Below, in pieces: positions 9,282 through 18,670 of a stretch of 64,000 nucleotides of DNA. The DNA lies in assembly GCA_016930015.1 (NCBI GenBank), contig JAFGHR010000124.1:1-64000 (forward strand). The letters run 5' to 3'. The notes below the pieces were generated by a model, which worked only from the letters and a program-made list of their open reading frames with translations, searched no databases and was not told the DNA's origin. How positions within the stretch are numbered: position 1 is the first letter of the stretch; each line of letters starts with the position of its first letter. This DNA comes from Anaerolineae bacterium (GTDB lineage Bacteria > Chloroflexota > Anaerolineae > Aggregatilineales > Aggregatilineaceae). The translations under genes and the position numbers were made by a program.

Positions 9282-10613
9282 ATGGGACTACGACCTGATC
9301 TGCCGGGCCCCAAGGCCAAAGCGCTCATTGACAGAGATACAGCGGTACTTTCACCATCATATACGCGCGGTTACCCGTTGGTAATCGACCGCGGCGATGG
9401 CGCGTTGGTTTGGGATGTTGATGGCAATCGCTTTATCGACTTTACGACCGGCATCGCCGTGACCGCCACCGGTCACGCCCACCCTAAAGTAGTCAAAGCC
9501 ATTCAGGATCAGGCCGCGCAGTTCATCCATATGTCCGGCACCGACTTTTACTACCGGACCCAGGTTGAGATGGCCGAACGACTGGCGTCTGTCGCGCCGT
9601 TTTCGGATGGCGCGCTGGTATTTTTTGGCAACAGCGGCGCCGAGGCCATCGAAGCTGCCGTTAAGCTGGCCCGCTACCACACCGGGCGACAGCGGTTTAT
9701 CGCCTTTTTACGCGGCTTCCACGGGCGCACGCTGGGTGCGCTGAGCTTCACCGGCAGTAAATATATCCAGCGCCAGGGTTTCTTCCCCTTGATCCCCGGC
9801 GTGACACACGTTCCCTACCCTGATCCCTATCGCCCGATACTCAACCCCGACGGGTTCCGCGATAGTGGTGAAGCGGTACTCAATTACATCGAGAACGTGA
9901 TTTTTAAAACCATCGTGCCCAGCGAAGAAGTAGCCGGTATTTTGGTCGAACCCATCCAGGGCGAAGGCGGTTATGTCGTGCCGCCGGACGGTTTCTTGCC
10001 CGGCCTGCGTGATCTGTGCGACCGCTACGGCATCCTGTTGATCCTGGACGAAGTTCAGACCGGCATGGGCCGCACCGGGGCATGGTGGGCCACCAATCAT
10101 TGGGGAGTCGAGCCGGATATTATATGCTCGGCTAAAGGCATCGCCAGTGGTATGCCGTTGAGTGCGATCATCGCCCGCAAAACGATCATGGCAGGCTGGG
10201 CACCCGGCGCTCACGCCAGCACGTTTGGCGGCAACCCGGTAAGCTGCGCCGCCGGTATCGCTACGTTTGACCTGCTGAAAGAGGGCCTGATCGACAACGC
10301 CGCCCGCATGGGTGATTATATGATCGGCAAGCTGAACGACATGCAGCGCCGTCACCCCAGCATCGGGCAGGTACGCGGCAAGGGGCTGATGGTCGGCGTC
10401 GAGTTCGTAAAAAACCCGGACACGCGCGAGCCTGCCGTCGAACTGCGTAACAGCATCGTAGATTATGCGTTCGAGGAAAGCCTGCTGCTGCTGGGCTGCG
10501 GGGCCAGCACTATGCGCATGATCCCGCCGCTGAATGTGGAGCCGTCCATTATCGACGACGCGCTGCTGATCTTCGAACACGCGATCGCCCGCGCCGAAGA
10601 ATACTACCTGTAA
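9282..10613 (+). CDS. Class III PLP-dependent aminotransferase (acetylornithine/GABA transaminase family)
   Basis: This is a fold-type I PLP enzyme that transfers an amino group between an omega-amino substrate and a keto acid. The 443-residue chain has the class III signature around LILDEVQTGMGRTGAWWA, then SAKGIASGMPLSAI carrying the PLP lysine K285, and the conserved ASTFGGNPVSCAAG. The GNSGAEAIEAAVKLAR phosphate-binding motif is near residue 115. Related proteins include 4-aminobutyrate transaminases and the archaeal broad-specificity amino-acid racemases of the same subfamily, so the substrate is open. The start has AGGAG at ideal spacing. It seems to be a single-gene unit, followed by an inverted-repeat element. 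Confidence 0.9.
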   Translation: MGLRPDLPGPKAKALIDRDTAVLSPSYTRGYPLVIDRGDGALVWDVDGNRFIDFTTGIAVTATGHAHPKVVKAIQDQAAQFIHMSGTDFYYRTQVEMAERLASVAPFSDGALVFFGNSGAEAIEAAVKLARYHTGRQRFIAFLRGFHGRTLGALSFTGSKYIQRQGFFPLIPGVTHVPYPDPYRPILNPDGFRDSGEAVLNYIENVIFKTIVPSEEVAGILVEPIQGEGGYVVPPDGFLPGLRDLCDRYGILLILDEVQTGMGRTGAWWATNHWGVEPDIICSAKGIASGMPLSAIIARKTIMAGWAPGAHASTFGGNPVSCAAGIATFDLLKEGLIDNAARMGDYMIGKLNDMQRRHPSIGQVRGKGLMVGVEFVKNPDTREPAVELRNSIVDYAFEESLLLLGCGASTMRMIPPLNVEPSIIDDALLIFEHAIARAEEYYL

Positions 10614-10680
10614 CCTACCCTGGTTTGATCGTGGGGCGCGCCACCGTTATATCTCTGGCGCAAGACCGAGCCTACATGTA

Positions 10681-10909
10681 GGGCAATCGCTCCAAATGAG
10701 TGAGCGGGCTTTTGAACAACGCCTTCCCCCTAATCCCCCGTCCCGCTGTTTGGACGGGGCGCCTTCCGGCCAAGCTGGACGGGGGACTTGACGCACGATC
10801 TTTGATCACGTGCGATCGGCTGGTTTTCCCCGCCATGGCTTAGCTGGGGAGGGGAACCGGGCGTTAGCCCGGAGGGGAGGGGCGTTTTTCGACTTTGACG
10901 CGATAGCCC
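10681..10909. mobile_element. MITE-like inverted-repeat element, copy A
   Basis: About 229 bases with 16-base imperfect terminal inverted repeats: GGGCAATCGCTCCAAA at the left and the complement GGGCTATCGCGTCAAA at the right (10894-10909). It has no coding capacity. The interior carries GC-rich palindromes, notably CCGGGCGTTAGCCCGG, and matches copies B (34740-34952) and C (58495-58698, inverted). Copy A has an extra self-complementary block around 10740-10765 absent from B. Flanks show only a weak direct match (CCTACAT / CCCACAT). It fills most of the 378-base gap before the next gene. A non-autonomous mobile element is inferred. Confidence 0.65.
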
Positions 10910-10976
10910 ACATAAGAATTACACAAGAAGTCCACAAGAACCGCGCAAAAACGCGCTGTGAGCGTGCCGCGCATGT

Positions 10977-10982
10977 TAAAAT
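10977..10982 (+). promoter_or_regulatory. -10 box for a probably leaderless histidine kinase mRNA
   Basis: TAAAAT lies nine bases before the ATG at 10992 and no Shine-Dalgarno is present between. Transcription would begin at or next to the start codon. No clear -35 is seen. Confidence 0.45.
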
Positions 10983-10991
10983 ACAGCTATC

Positions 10992-12569
10992 ATGTTTCTA
11001 CTACCGGATTATCGCGTTCGCCAGCGGGATTACCTGCTGAATATCAGCCGCGCGCTCACCGCCCAGCTTGATCTCGGTGAAGTGCTGCGCATGATTCTAC
11101 ACGCCGCCGCCTCGATGCTGTCCGGCGAAGTGGGTATTATTGCGCTGCGCGAGGACGATACGTACTACGTGCGCGCCATCATTGGCATCGAGCCGGAGCA
11201 GGCCGCCCTGTTTAACTCGCTGCTCGAAGACCTGGCGGAGAGTGACGACGGCACGTTTCACCTGGAACAGTTGTACGGCAAAATGCGGCGCGTGGCTCGT
11301 GACGTTGATCTGAGCCTGCGGCAGATCGTCGCGCTGCCGATGGTGGTCGCCGACGAAATGCTGGGGATTCTGTTTATCTTCCGGTCCTATGCCGGAGCAC
11401 CCACCGAAAACGATCACCGTCTGCTGCAAAGTTTCGCCGACCAGGCCGCTATCGCCGTGCACAACGCCCGCATTTACGAGATGGCCAACCAGGAACGCAA
11501 ACGGCTGGCTGCCATCCTCGATCACAGCGCCGACGGCGTGATGATCCTGGATGCGGACCTGCATGTCGAACGCTGGAATCGTGCGCTGAGCCTGATCACC
11601 GGCTGGCAGGCCGCGCAAACGAACGGGCTGCATCACGACGTGGTCATTCGCTGGAAACGTCACAAAACCGGGCCGAATATCACCGAAACGATCGCCAACG
11701 GCTGGCCTAACCAGATCGCGGACGAACTCCAGCCGGATACGCTCTACGTTGAAGGCGACCTCGAACGGTTGGACGGCACCACGATCAGCGTGGGGATCAC
11801 GTATGCGCCGCTGCTGAAGTCGAACGGGGAGCTTCAAAACGTGATCGCCAACGTGCGCGATATCACGCATTTCCGCGAAGCCGAAGAGCTCAAATCCACG
11901 TTCATCTCGGTGATATCGCACGAACTCAAAACGCCGGTCGCGCTGATCAAAGGGTACGCGGACACGCTCAGCCGTGAGGATGCCACCTGGGATCAAGCCA
12001 CCATCCAACAGGGTTTGGGCGTGATCGTTGACGAGGCCGACCGGCTGACCGACCTGATCGAAAACCTGCTGTCCGCGTCCAAATTACAGGCGGAAGGCAT
12101 GCGCCTGACCCTGGATGATGTCAATCTGCCCCTGATCGTGCAGCAAGCTATCGAGCGGTTCCAGACCCAGAGCGACAAGCATACACTGCGCGCCGATTTT
12201 CTCGCCGAGTTCCCGATTATCAGCGGGGACGGCACCCGGCTGCGACAGGTGATCGATAATTTGCTCAGCAACGCGATCAAATATTCACCCGAAGGCGGCG
12301 ATGTGACGGTAACCGGCACCTATGACGACGAATGCGTGAACGTGTCGGTCAGCGATCAAGGGCCGGGGCTGCCGCCCGACCAGTTGGAGCGTGTTTTTGA
12401 GCGCTTTTACCGGGTCGATAGCGCCCTGACCAACAATATGCAGGGTACCGGGTTGGGCCTGTACCTGGCGCACGCGGTGATCACCGCGCACGGCGGCACG
12501 ATATGGGCCAGCACCAACCCATCGGGCGGCGCAACATTCTCCTTCACCCTGCCCCGCAGCGAACCTTAA
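10992..12569 (+). CDS. Soluble GAF-PAS sensor histidine kinase
   Basis: This is a cytoplasmic sensor kinase without transmembrane segments. Parts in order: a short N-terminal helix; a GAF domain (about residues 15-160) ending in the usual ADQAAIAVHNARIYE; a PAS domain (about 172-295) starting LAAILDHSADGVMILD; HisKA with phospho-acceptor H310 in VISHELKTPVALIKG; and HATPase_c with N-box LLSNAIKYSP, DQGPGL and GTGLGLYLA. The catalytic core looks intact. No response regulator gene is adjacent, so it is an orphan kinase here. The ATG at 10992 lacks a Shine-Dalgarno but has a -10 box nine bases upstream. Copy A of the inverted-repeat element ends 82 bases before it. Confidence 0.92.
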   Translation: MFLLPDYRVRQRDYLLNISRALTAQLDLGEVLRMILHAAASMLSGEVGIIALREDDTYYVRAIIGIEPEQAALFNSLLEDLAESDDGTFHLEQLYGKMRRVARDVDLSLRQIVALPMVVADEMLGILFIFRSYAGAPTENDHRLLQSFADQAAIAVHNARIYEMANQERKRLAAILDHSADGVMILDADLHVERWNRALSLITGWQAAQTNGLHHDVVIRWKRHKTGPNITETIANGWPNQIADELQPDTLYVEGDLERLDGTTISVGITYAPLLKSNGELQNVIANVRDITHFREAEELKSTFISVISHELKTPVALIKGYADTLSREDATWDQATIQQGLGVIVDEADRLTDLIENLLSASKLQAEGMRLTLDDVNLPLIVQQAIERFQTQSDKHTLRADFLAEFPIISGDGTRLRQVIDNLLSNAIKYSPEGGDVTVTGTYDDECVNVSVSDQGPGLPPDQLERVFERFYRVDSALTNNMQGTGLGLYLAHAVITAHGGTIWASTNPSGGATFSFTLPRSEP

Positions 12570-12734
12570 CCCGACTCACGCGTTGCCTCTGGCACTGCCC
12601 ATGCAAATTTACCATCGACGCCGCCCGCAGTTATGCGGTACACTGTACGCGTTTGCTCCGACAGATCCGCCCACATAAAACCTGACATCAACTGGTGTCG
12701 ATCTGCCGGCATTAACTTTTCCCAGGAGCCATTC

Positions 12735-14108
12735 ATGACCCAAGTCATTCGTTCGTCGATTAACTGCCCGCGGTGCGGCACCCCGTTTAACGCTATTATC
12801 GAGCAGATCATTGATGTTGGCCGCGATTCTCAGATCAAGGCGCGTTTTTTGTCCGGGCGAGTCAACCAGGTCGCCTGTCCCAACTGTGGTAACACGGTCG
12901 CTATCGGCACTCCCATGCTGTACCATGATCCCGCCAAAAAACTGCTGCTGATTCATGTTCCGATGGAACTGAACATCACCCAGGAAGAACGCGAACGTGT
13001 GATCGGTGATCTCACGCGCCGCCTGACCGACAGCATCCCGCCCGACCAGCGGCGCGGGTACCTGCTTCAGCCACAGCAGGCGTTCACCATCCCCAGCATG
13101 ATCGACATGATTCTGGATGCCGACGGCATCACCCAGGAAGAACGCGAACTTCAGCGCGAAAAAATGCGCATAATGGAAATGTTCTTGCAGGTCAGCCCGG
13201 ACGAGTGGCCGGCCATGATCAAACAGCAAGCGCAGTACATCGACACCACATTCTTCCAGATGATCCTGACCACCATGCAAAACGCCGTCGAATCCGGCCA
13301 TGAACTGATGGCCCAGGGGCTGCTGGCGCTGTACAACTACCTGATCCAGAACACAGCCGCCGGGCAGGAAGCGCTGCAAGCCGCCGAGGAACAGGAAGCC
13401 GTTGTACACGAAGTCGCCGCCGAACTTGACGCGATGGGCGACCAACTCGACCGGCAGACGTTTATGGACCTCGTCTTGAGTTACGCTGACGACAGCGAAC
13501 GGCTGCAAGCCCTGGTCGGCTTGATCCGCCCCGCGATGGATTATACATTTTTCCAGGAACTGACCGGGATCATCGAACAAAATAACGGTGATGATTACGA
13601 ACGCCTGGTCCAACTGCGCGACGAGTTACTCACGCTGACCAGCGCGGTAGACCAGCAAACACAGGCCGTGCTCAAACGGGCCATCGATACGCTGCAATTC
13701 ATCATCGAAAGTGAAGACATTGAGGCGGCTATCCGGCCCCGCCTGGACATGCTGGACGACATCTTTCTGTCCGTGGTGCAGGCCAACATGCGCGCCGCCG
13801 AAGATCGCAACGACCGGCCTACGTTCGAACGCCTGGAGCAGATTCTCCAGGTGACCATGCAGATCATGCGTGAAAACGCACCGCCGCAGATTCGTTTTAT
13901 CAATGACCTGATGACTGCCGAAAACGATGATACGGCGCGTGATCTCATTCATGCCCAGGGCTATCGCTTCGGGCCGGAACTGATCGAGATCATGGAGGCC
14001 ATCGCCGCCGACCTGGACGAAGGCCACCAGCACGACAATGCTACCCGGATGCGTGCGCTGGCCGAGTACGCAACCAACTACATCAGTACGTCTAACGACG
14101 AAAACTAA
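12735..14108 (+). CDS. CpXC-domain zinc-ribbon protein of unknown function
   Basis: The 457-residue product starts with a CpXC-type zinc ribbon: CPRC near residue 11 and CPNC near 50, with the TPMLYHDP motif after it. The remaining 350 residues are largely acidic and helical, with no recognised domain, no signal peptide and no membrane segment. CpXC proteins are widespread but uncharacterised; metal binding is inferred from the cysteines. The ATG at 12735 has AGGAG seven bases upstream. The frame stays open to 12633, but the extension (SDRSAHIKPDINW...) does not look like the family. A strong intrinsic terminator follows at 14139. It faces the AIM24-like gene. Confidence 0.82.
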   Translation: MTQVIRSSINCPRCGTPFNAIIEQIIDVGRDSQIKARFLSGRVNQVACPNCGNTVAIGTPMLYHDPAKKLLLIHVPMELNITQEERERVIGDLTRRLTDSIPPDQRRGYLLQPQQAFTIPSMIDMILDADGITQEERELQREKMRIMEMFLQVSPDEWPAMIKQQAQYIDTTFFQMILTTMQNAVESGHELMAQGLLALYNYLIQNTAAGQEALQAAEEQEAVVHEVAAELDAMGDQLDRQTFMDLVLSYADDSERLQALVGLIRPAMDYTFFQELTGIIEQNNGDDYERLVQLRDELLTLTSAVDQQTQAVLKRAIDTLQFIIESEDIEAAIRPRLDMLDDIFLSVVQANMRAAEDRNDRPTFERLEQILQVTMQIMRENAPPQIRFINDLMTAENDDTARDLIHAQGYRFGPELIEIMEAIAADLDEGHQHDNATRMRALAEYATNYISTSNDEN

Positions 14109-14138
14109 CAACATTTCCGGCTGTAACGGGGAAGCCAG

Positions 14139-14174
14139 ACGGGCGCATTCTGAAACGAATACGCCCGTTTTTTG
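14139..14174 (+). terminator. Intrinsic terminator after the CpXC gene
   Basis: Stem ACGGGCG/CGCCCGT (14139-14145 with 14162-14168), extended inward by ATTC/GAAT, is followed by a run of six T. It lies 30 bases after the stop at 14108. Confidence 0.85.
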
Positions 14175-14202
14175 TCCACGCACGCCGGTCTGGCCCGGTC
14201 CG

Positions 14203-14877
14203 TCAGTTCGATTTTTGGGGAATCTGGGGCAGAATCCACCCGATGAGCGCGCCCTCGGAGCGTGTTTGCATCAACACGCGCCCCGGCCCGGTCAGCCGCA
14301 CTACGAGGCCCTCACCGCCCAGGATCGTCGACTTCCAGCTTCCGGCCCGCTTGACTTCAAACTGGACCGACGCGTCAAAGCCGACAATGTGCCCGGTATC
14401 CACGGTGTAGGCCTGGCCCGCGGCCAACACGCGTTCCTCGACCGCGCCATAACACCCGGCCAACAGTTTGCCGCGCCCGCTCAGCTTGAGCATGATCAGG
14501 CTGCCGCTGCTGAAAAAGCCTTTAGCGCCGCCCCACTTGGCATCCACCTCGACGCCTTCTTCATTGGCCATATACGCGCCGCTTTGCAGCATAAATTCCT
14601 GGCCTTCGAGCGGCAGCACAACCATATCACCGGGCAGCGCCTGGGCCAGCGTCAGTTCACCGCCCTGCGCCGGGGCCTGGTACCGGTTCTGGAAAAAGTC
14701 CTCACCGGCCAGCGCCCGCTTGAGGCCGCCCATCAGGCCGCCTTTCATCTTGGTTTCGACCGTAATGCCGTCGCTGTAACTGACCATGGCGCCGGGTTCA
14801 ACCTGCACGTTTTCGTTTGGAGCCATCTCGACCACCGCCAGCGCAAACGAGGGCCGGTGTTTGATCGTCACTTCCAT
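14203..14877 (-). CDS. AIM24 / TIGR00266-like beta-roll protein
   Basis: The 224-residue product resembles the AIM24/TIGR00266 family, beta-rich proteins of uncertain role (in mitochondria AIM24 helps organise the inner membrane). Typical features are VEPGAMVSYSDGITVETKMKGG near residue 26, a GGLMGGLKRALAGEDFFQNRY block, and the repeated glycine-rich strands ending in GPGRVLMQTRS. There is no signal peptide or membrane helix. The ATG at 14877 has GGAGAG just upstream; the open frame to 14982 has no such support. It is the last gene of a minus-strand series that begins with the SEDS protein, but 156 bases separate it from the nuclease gene, so it may have its own promoter. Confidence 0.8.
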   Translation of the reverse strand: MEVTIKHRPSFALAVVEMAPNENVQVEPGAMVSYSDGITVETKMKGGLMGGLKRALAGEDFFQNRYQAPAQGGELTLAQALPGDMVVLPLEGQEFMLQSGAYMANEEGVEVDAKWGGAKGFFSSGSLIMLKLSGRGKLLAGCYGAVEERVLAAGQAYTVDTGHIVGFDASVQFEVKRAGSWKSTILGGEGLVVRLTGPGRVLMQTRSEGALIGWILPQIPQKSN

Positions 14878-15033
14878 GGTTTTCTCTCCATATTGGTTAA
14901 CCCACCGGATAAACGCCGGGCGACACAGGAACACGTCACCCGGCGCAAACTTGATTCTACAGGCGCGCGCGTAACACAGCAAAGCGCCGCGCCCGGCGCG
15001 CGGGCGCGCAAAAGTCCGAACAGAAAACGCCTG

Positions 15034-17040
15034 CTATTGGCTTCGATTCCGCCTGACAAACAGACCTATCACTGCCACCACGATCACGGCCACAATCCCC
15101 AACACCGCGCCGATGATGCTTGATGTGCCGTCACCCGAATCACCGTCGCCGGACGCGCTGCCGCCGTTGCCGTCCGGGTGAGGTTCCGCGCCGGTGTCTT
15201 CACCCGGTGACAGTCCGACCAGCACCGGGTCATGATCCGAGGAGCGGAACGGGCCAGCGTCGTAAAAAGCGGTCACCTGCTGGTCGGACTTATATTCCTG
15301 GTTGTAGTCCAACACAGTCGGTTCGTCGGCGTTAATGTGCCACGTCGTCAGGCCGTTCACCTGGGGTACAAGACTGTCCGATGCGAACGCGTAATCCAGC
15401 GTACCCGACTGGCCTTCATAAACATACGAATAGACGTCATTGCCTTCAAAATACCGGTCGAGATTGGTGTATCCCGCCGCCGCCAGGGTGGTAACCGGGT
15501 CTTCCTGTCCATACGCGTTAAAGTCACCCAGCAGCAGCACGTCCGGATCACCGCTGCCGGTCGGATCGGATGCCAGCCACGCGGTTAACGTGTGGGCGGC
15601 CTGCACGCGCTCCGCGTTCCAGCAGCCCTGGCCGTCACCCTGATCCGCGTTATCGCCGGATGCACCGGTGCAGCCCTTGGATTTGAAGTGGTTGACAACT
15701 ACGGTCAGCCGTTCGCCGGTCGCCGCGTCTTCAAACGTCTGGGCGACCGGTGGGCGGCGGCTGTCATACGGCGGATCGAGCGTGAATGCCGGGTCGCCGA
15801 CCGGTGTGACTGCCGCCGGACGGTAGATGAGCGCCTGTTTGATCTCGTCCGCGCCTTGATCTGGCAGACGCCAGCCCGCCGGGTCGTTGATGTACGCATA
15901 CGTTCCGGCCCCGGCGATGGCATTCAGCCCGTCCACCAGGTCGGCGATCGCGCTGTCCGGGCCGTCGCCGTCGTTTTCGATCTCGATCAGGCCGATAATA
16001 TCGGCGTCCAGGCCCAGCAGTCCGCTGATGATTTTGTCGCGCTGGCGGCGGAATTCGTCGGGGTTATCCGCGCCGCGCGAGGTGGGAAATCCACCGCCCG
16101 ACCCGTCACCGTTGAAGTAGTTCAACACGTTAAATCCGGCCACACGCAGCCGCCCGCCGACCGGTTCCGGCGCATTTGCACGCGGATTCGCCGAGTCAAA
16201 TTCGACGGGGCCGACCGCCTGCACGCGGTATTCGCCAAAACGATGATCGACGACCACCGTCAGCCCGGTGATCGTATCGCCCGCGCGCAGGCTGTTCGTG
16301 CCGCTCAGCCCGGACGCCGGGAAACCCGCCGGATCACGGTTCTGCTGGCCGCTGCCATCGTCCAGCACAACCCGGCGCAGGTCATTTTGAGCCTGAAGCG
16401 CTGCCGCGTCCGCGCCCGGCGCCGCCTTGTGCGTGGGCACGTACAGGCGACCGCCCGCGACCAGGGTCACGGTCCCGTACCGCCCCAGGTCGTACACATC
16501 GTTAACCGTCAGCGCCTGCGGAAAGGTTACCAACATGCCTTCGTAACGCTCCCAGTCAGACACACTGGCCAGCGGCAGCGTGATCGCACTCGGCGTGACA
16601 CTGATCCCCGACTCGCACACGGTCACGCTTTGCAGCCGCCCCAGTTCGGTCAGGGAAACGCCGTCGCTGTCATATTCGAGCACGCGGCCCGTTACGCGCA
16701 CCACGTCCCCGATCTGTACATCCACGCCAAAGCCATCATCGTATACAAACACACCTTCGGACGTGGCCGGGTTATTGTCACCCTCGGAATCTTCTTCCTG
16801 GATAAAAAACCCGCCAAACGCGGCCCCAGTATCCTGAAAATCCCCGACCACCACCCCCTCAACCGTGTAATCGCCATTCACCATCGGGCTGAGCATCCCA
16901 CTGCCTTGAATCGCGTGGACCGGTATGGCCGCGTCACCACAGCCGTCCTGACGTCCAACCGGGGCAGCGCCAACCACCGGAACCAGCCCGGCCAGCACGA
17001 TCACCATCACGAACACGGACAACCGTTTTTCGGACAGCAT
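15034..17040 (-). CDS. Secreted endonuclease/exonuclease/phosphatase-family nuclease with C-terminal anchor
   Basis: This is a 668-residue extracellular nuclease of the NucH/ExeM type. An N-terminal signal peptide (KRLSVFVMVIVLAGLVPVVGAAP) leads into a YhcR-like OB-fold region (about residues 45-190) and an EEP catalytic domain (about 285-605) with the conserved IENDG, NHFKSKG, LLGDFNAYG and SSDHDPV elements. After a Gly/Ser/Asp-rich linker, the chain ends in one transmembrane helix and RRNRSQ, so the enzyme is probably held at the cell surface. Such enzymes release nucleotides and phosphate from environmental DNA. The ATG at 17040 has GGAG at good spacing. An EEP phosphodiesterase acting on another substrate is the alternative. 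Confidence 0.88.
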   Translation of the reverse strand: MLSEKRLSVFVMVIVLAGLVPVVGAAPVGRQDGCGDAAIPVHAIQGSGMLSPMVNGDYTVEGVVVGDFQDTGAAFGGFFIQEEDSEGDNNPATSEGVFVYDDGFGVDVQIGDVVRVTGRVLEYDSDGVSLTELGRLQSVTVCESGISVTPSAITLPLASVSDWERYEGMLVTFPQALTVNDVYDLGRYGTVTLVAGGRLYVPTHKAAPGADAAALQAQNDLRRVVLDDGSGQQNRDPAGFPASGLSGTNSLRAGDTITGLTVVVDHRFGEYRVQAVGPVEFDSANPRANAPEPVGGRLRVAGFNVLNYFNGDGSGGGFPTSRGADNPDEFRRQRDKIISGLLGLDADIIGLIEIENDGDGPDSAIADLVDGLNAIAGAGTYAYINDPAGWRLPDQGADEIKQALIYRPAAVTPVGDPAFTLDPPYDSRRPPVAQTFEDAATGERLTVVVNHFKSKGCTGASGDNADQGDGQGCWNAERVQAAHTLTAWLASDPTGSGDPDVLLLGDFNAYGQEDPVTTLAAAGYTNLDRYFEGNDVYSYVYEGQSGTLDYAFASDSLVPQVNGLTTWHINADEPTVLDYNQEYKSDQQVTAFYDAGPFRSSDHDPVLVGLSPGEDTGAEPHPDGNGGSASGDGDSGDGTSSIIGAVLGIVAVIVVAVIGLFVRRNRSQ

Positions 17041-17165
17041 AAAGCATCTCCTATCAGGATAGGGAAAAGTTGATATCACAGGGTAAACGAGGACTGCCGC
17101 TCCTACCGGAAAATATACCAGGTTACAGTCGATTTACCATCAACCAGAAAGGCACATGCCGTGTG

Positions 17166-18617
17166 TCAGTCACCCGTAGCCGCTGCAAATGCCGCGCGTG
17201 CCACATCAGCCGCCGCGCCCGGATCAGGTGCGTCTTCGACCACCACCACCACCACGATCGCCGCTGCCTGGTCGCCTTGAGTCTGGTCCACAAAACCGGC
17301 AAACCAGGCATACGGGGTAGCGTCCGGCCCGGCATAGGCCAGCGCACACTGCCCGTACAGCACCCGATCACCGTACCGCGCCCGGCTCACATACGGGCTG
17401 AGCGCTGCCGCTTGCAGCATCGTCAGGCGCACGGCTTCGGCTACGTCCTGGCGCAGCACGGCGGGCTGGCGCGCGGAAATATCAACGGGCTGCCAGCCAT
17501 CCGAACCAGGGCGGCGCAGCGCGTCGGCCAGGTGCAGCGGCACCCCGTTGCCGCCATTCGCGACTTCGGCCACCAGCAGCGCCATTTGCAGCGGGGTAAT
17601 GGTCAGATCACCCTGCCCGACCACTGCCGCCCGCAGCACGTCGGATGGTGTATCCACTGTCAGCGCGTCGGGTGGCCGATCCGCCATGGTCTGAAAGTCG
17701 ATCAGGTCCGGCGCGTCGAACAGCCCTACCGTTTGGAATCGTTCCCATAGCGTTTCCGGCGTCAGGCCGTTATCCAATGCCGCCACAAATGGAGCCGGGC
17801 AGCCATACGCGTAAGCTTCGCCCAACGTCAGGACCCGGTCCGGTGTGCCGGGCAGGCATGTCAGCGTCAGGCCGTTTACCGTGATCGGCTCGTGGGCTTC
17901 GGGTACCTCGGTATTCAGAGCATAGCCACCTGCCGCCCCCAGATCAGGAAAAGACGCCAGAATCGCCGCCAGCATGACAGTTTGCAACGCACCGCCAGGC
18001 TGGTACAGCCCCGCCGTCACCCGGTTGAGCAGCGGCGAGGTTGTTTCGTCTTCGGTCAACTGCTCCCAATCGTCGTCCAGCGTGTTGGGATCGTAACCCG
18101 GCTGGCTGACCATCGCCAGGACTTCGCCGCTCGGCACGTGGACGGCTACCACCGCCCCACTGCGATCCCCCAGCGCTTCAGCGGCGGCAAGCTGCACATC
18201 CAGGTCGATAGTTGAGCGCACGTCGCTGCCCTCCTGCGCACGGTGCAGCGCATCGTCCACAAACTGATCCCACTCATCGCGGTTTTCATCGCCGCGCAGC
18301 ACGGGATCGTATGCCGCTTCGATCCCGGCGGTGCCATATGTCAGGCTGTAATAACCAACCGCTGCCGCCGCCGCTGGCACCGGGTACACGCGCGCCATCA
18401 CGCCGGACGCGTGTTCCTGGCTGGTCGCCAACGGCGCGCCATCACGGTCCAGAATCGCGCCGCGCCGGGTGCGCTGTTCTTCGATCACATTGCGGGCGTT
18501 GTCCGGTCGGGCCAGGATATTGTCAGCTTCGACCACGGCCCAAAAAGTCGCGCTGAGCGCCACCACTCCAAACGCTATCAGAATCACAAACAAAACACGG
18601 TTCAGATCACGGGCCAT
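17166..18617 (-). CDS. Penicillin-binding-protein (class B, PbpA-like) homologue without catalytic residues
   Basis: The 483-residue chain has one N-terminal transmembrane helix, the class B dimerisation motif RRGAILDRDG (51-60), and a transpeptidase-like domain with the conserved GAVVAVHVPSGEVLAMVS and GQGDLTITPLQMALL stretches. All three active-site motifs are altered. SxxK is G209-A-L-Q212 within YQPGGALQT. SxN is G272-C-P. KTG is Q423-C-A within YGQCALAYAG. The frame is intact and the scaffold well kept, so it reads as a pseudoenzyme rather than a decayed gene. It lies 53 bases downstream of the SEDS gene, the usual partner of class B PBPs; a structural or regulatory role toward that glycosyltransferase is inferred. 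Confidence 0.85.
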   Translation of the reverse strand: MARDLNRVLFVILIAFGVVALSATFWAVVEADNILARPDNARNVIEEQRTRRGAILDRDGAPLATSQEHASGVMARVYPVPAAAAAVGYYSLTYGTAGIEAAYDPVLRGDENRDEWDQFVDDALHRAQEGSDVRSTIDLDVQLAAAEALGDRSGAVVAVHVPSGEVLAMVSQPGYDPNTLDDDWEQLTEDETTSPLLNRVTAGLYQPGGALQTVMLAAILASFPDLGAAGGYALNTEVPEAHEPITVNGLTLTCLPGTPDRVLTLGEAYAYGCPAPFVAALDNGLTPETLWERFQTVGLFDAPDLIDFQTMADRPPDALTVDTPSDVLRAAVVGQGDLTITPLQMALLVAEVANGGNGVPLHLADALRRPGSDGWQPVDISARQPAVLRQDVAEAVRLTMLQAAALSPYVSRARYGDRVLYGQCALAYAGPDATPYAWFAGFVDQTQGDQAAAIVVVVVVEDAPDPGAAADVARAAFAAATGD

Positions 18618-18670
18618 ACGCCAATCTCAACCTTTCCACCCCCCACAACACGTCTTGAAATGTTGCAGCC

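Noticed and set aside
14968..15012. Very GC-rich palindromic stretch between the AIM24-like and nuclease genes
   Set aside because: It may be a terminator on the minus strand but has only TTTG after it and many alternative foldings; not firm enough to list.
15592..17073. Long open frame (493 codons) on the plus strand opposite the secreted nuclease
   Set aside because: It is antisense to a gene with a signal peptide and clear EEP motifs. Its product is Arg/His/Val-rich without any domain, as expected from a GC-rich antisense frame.
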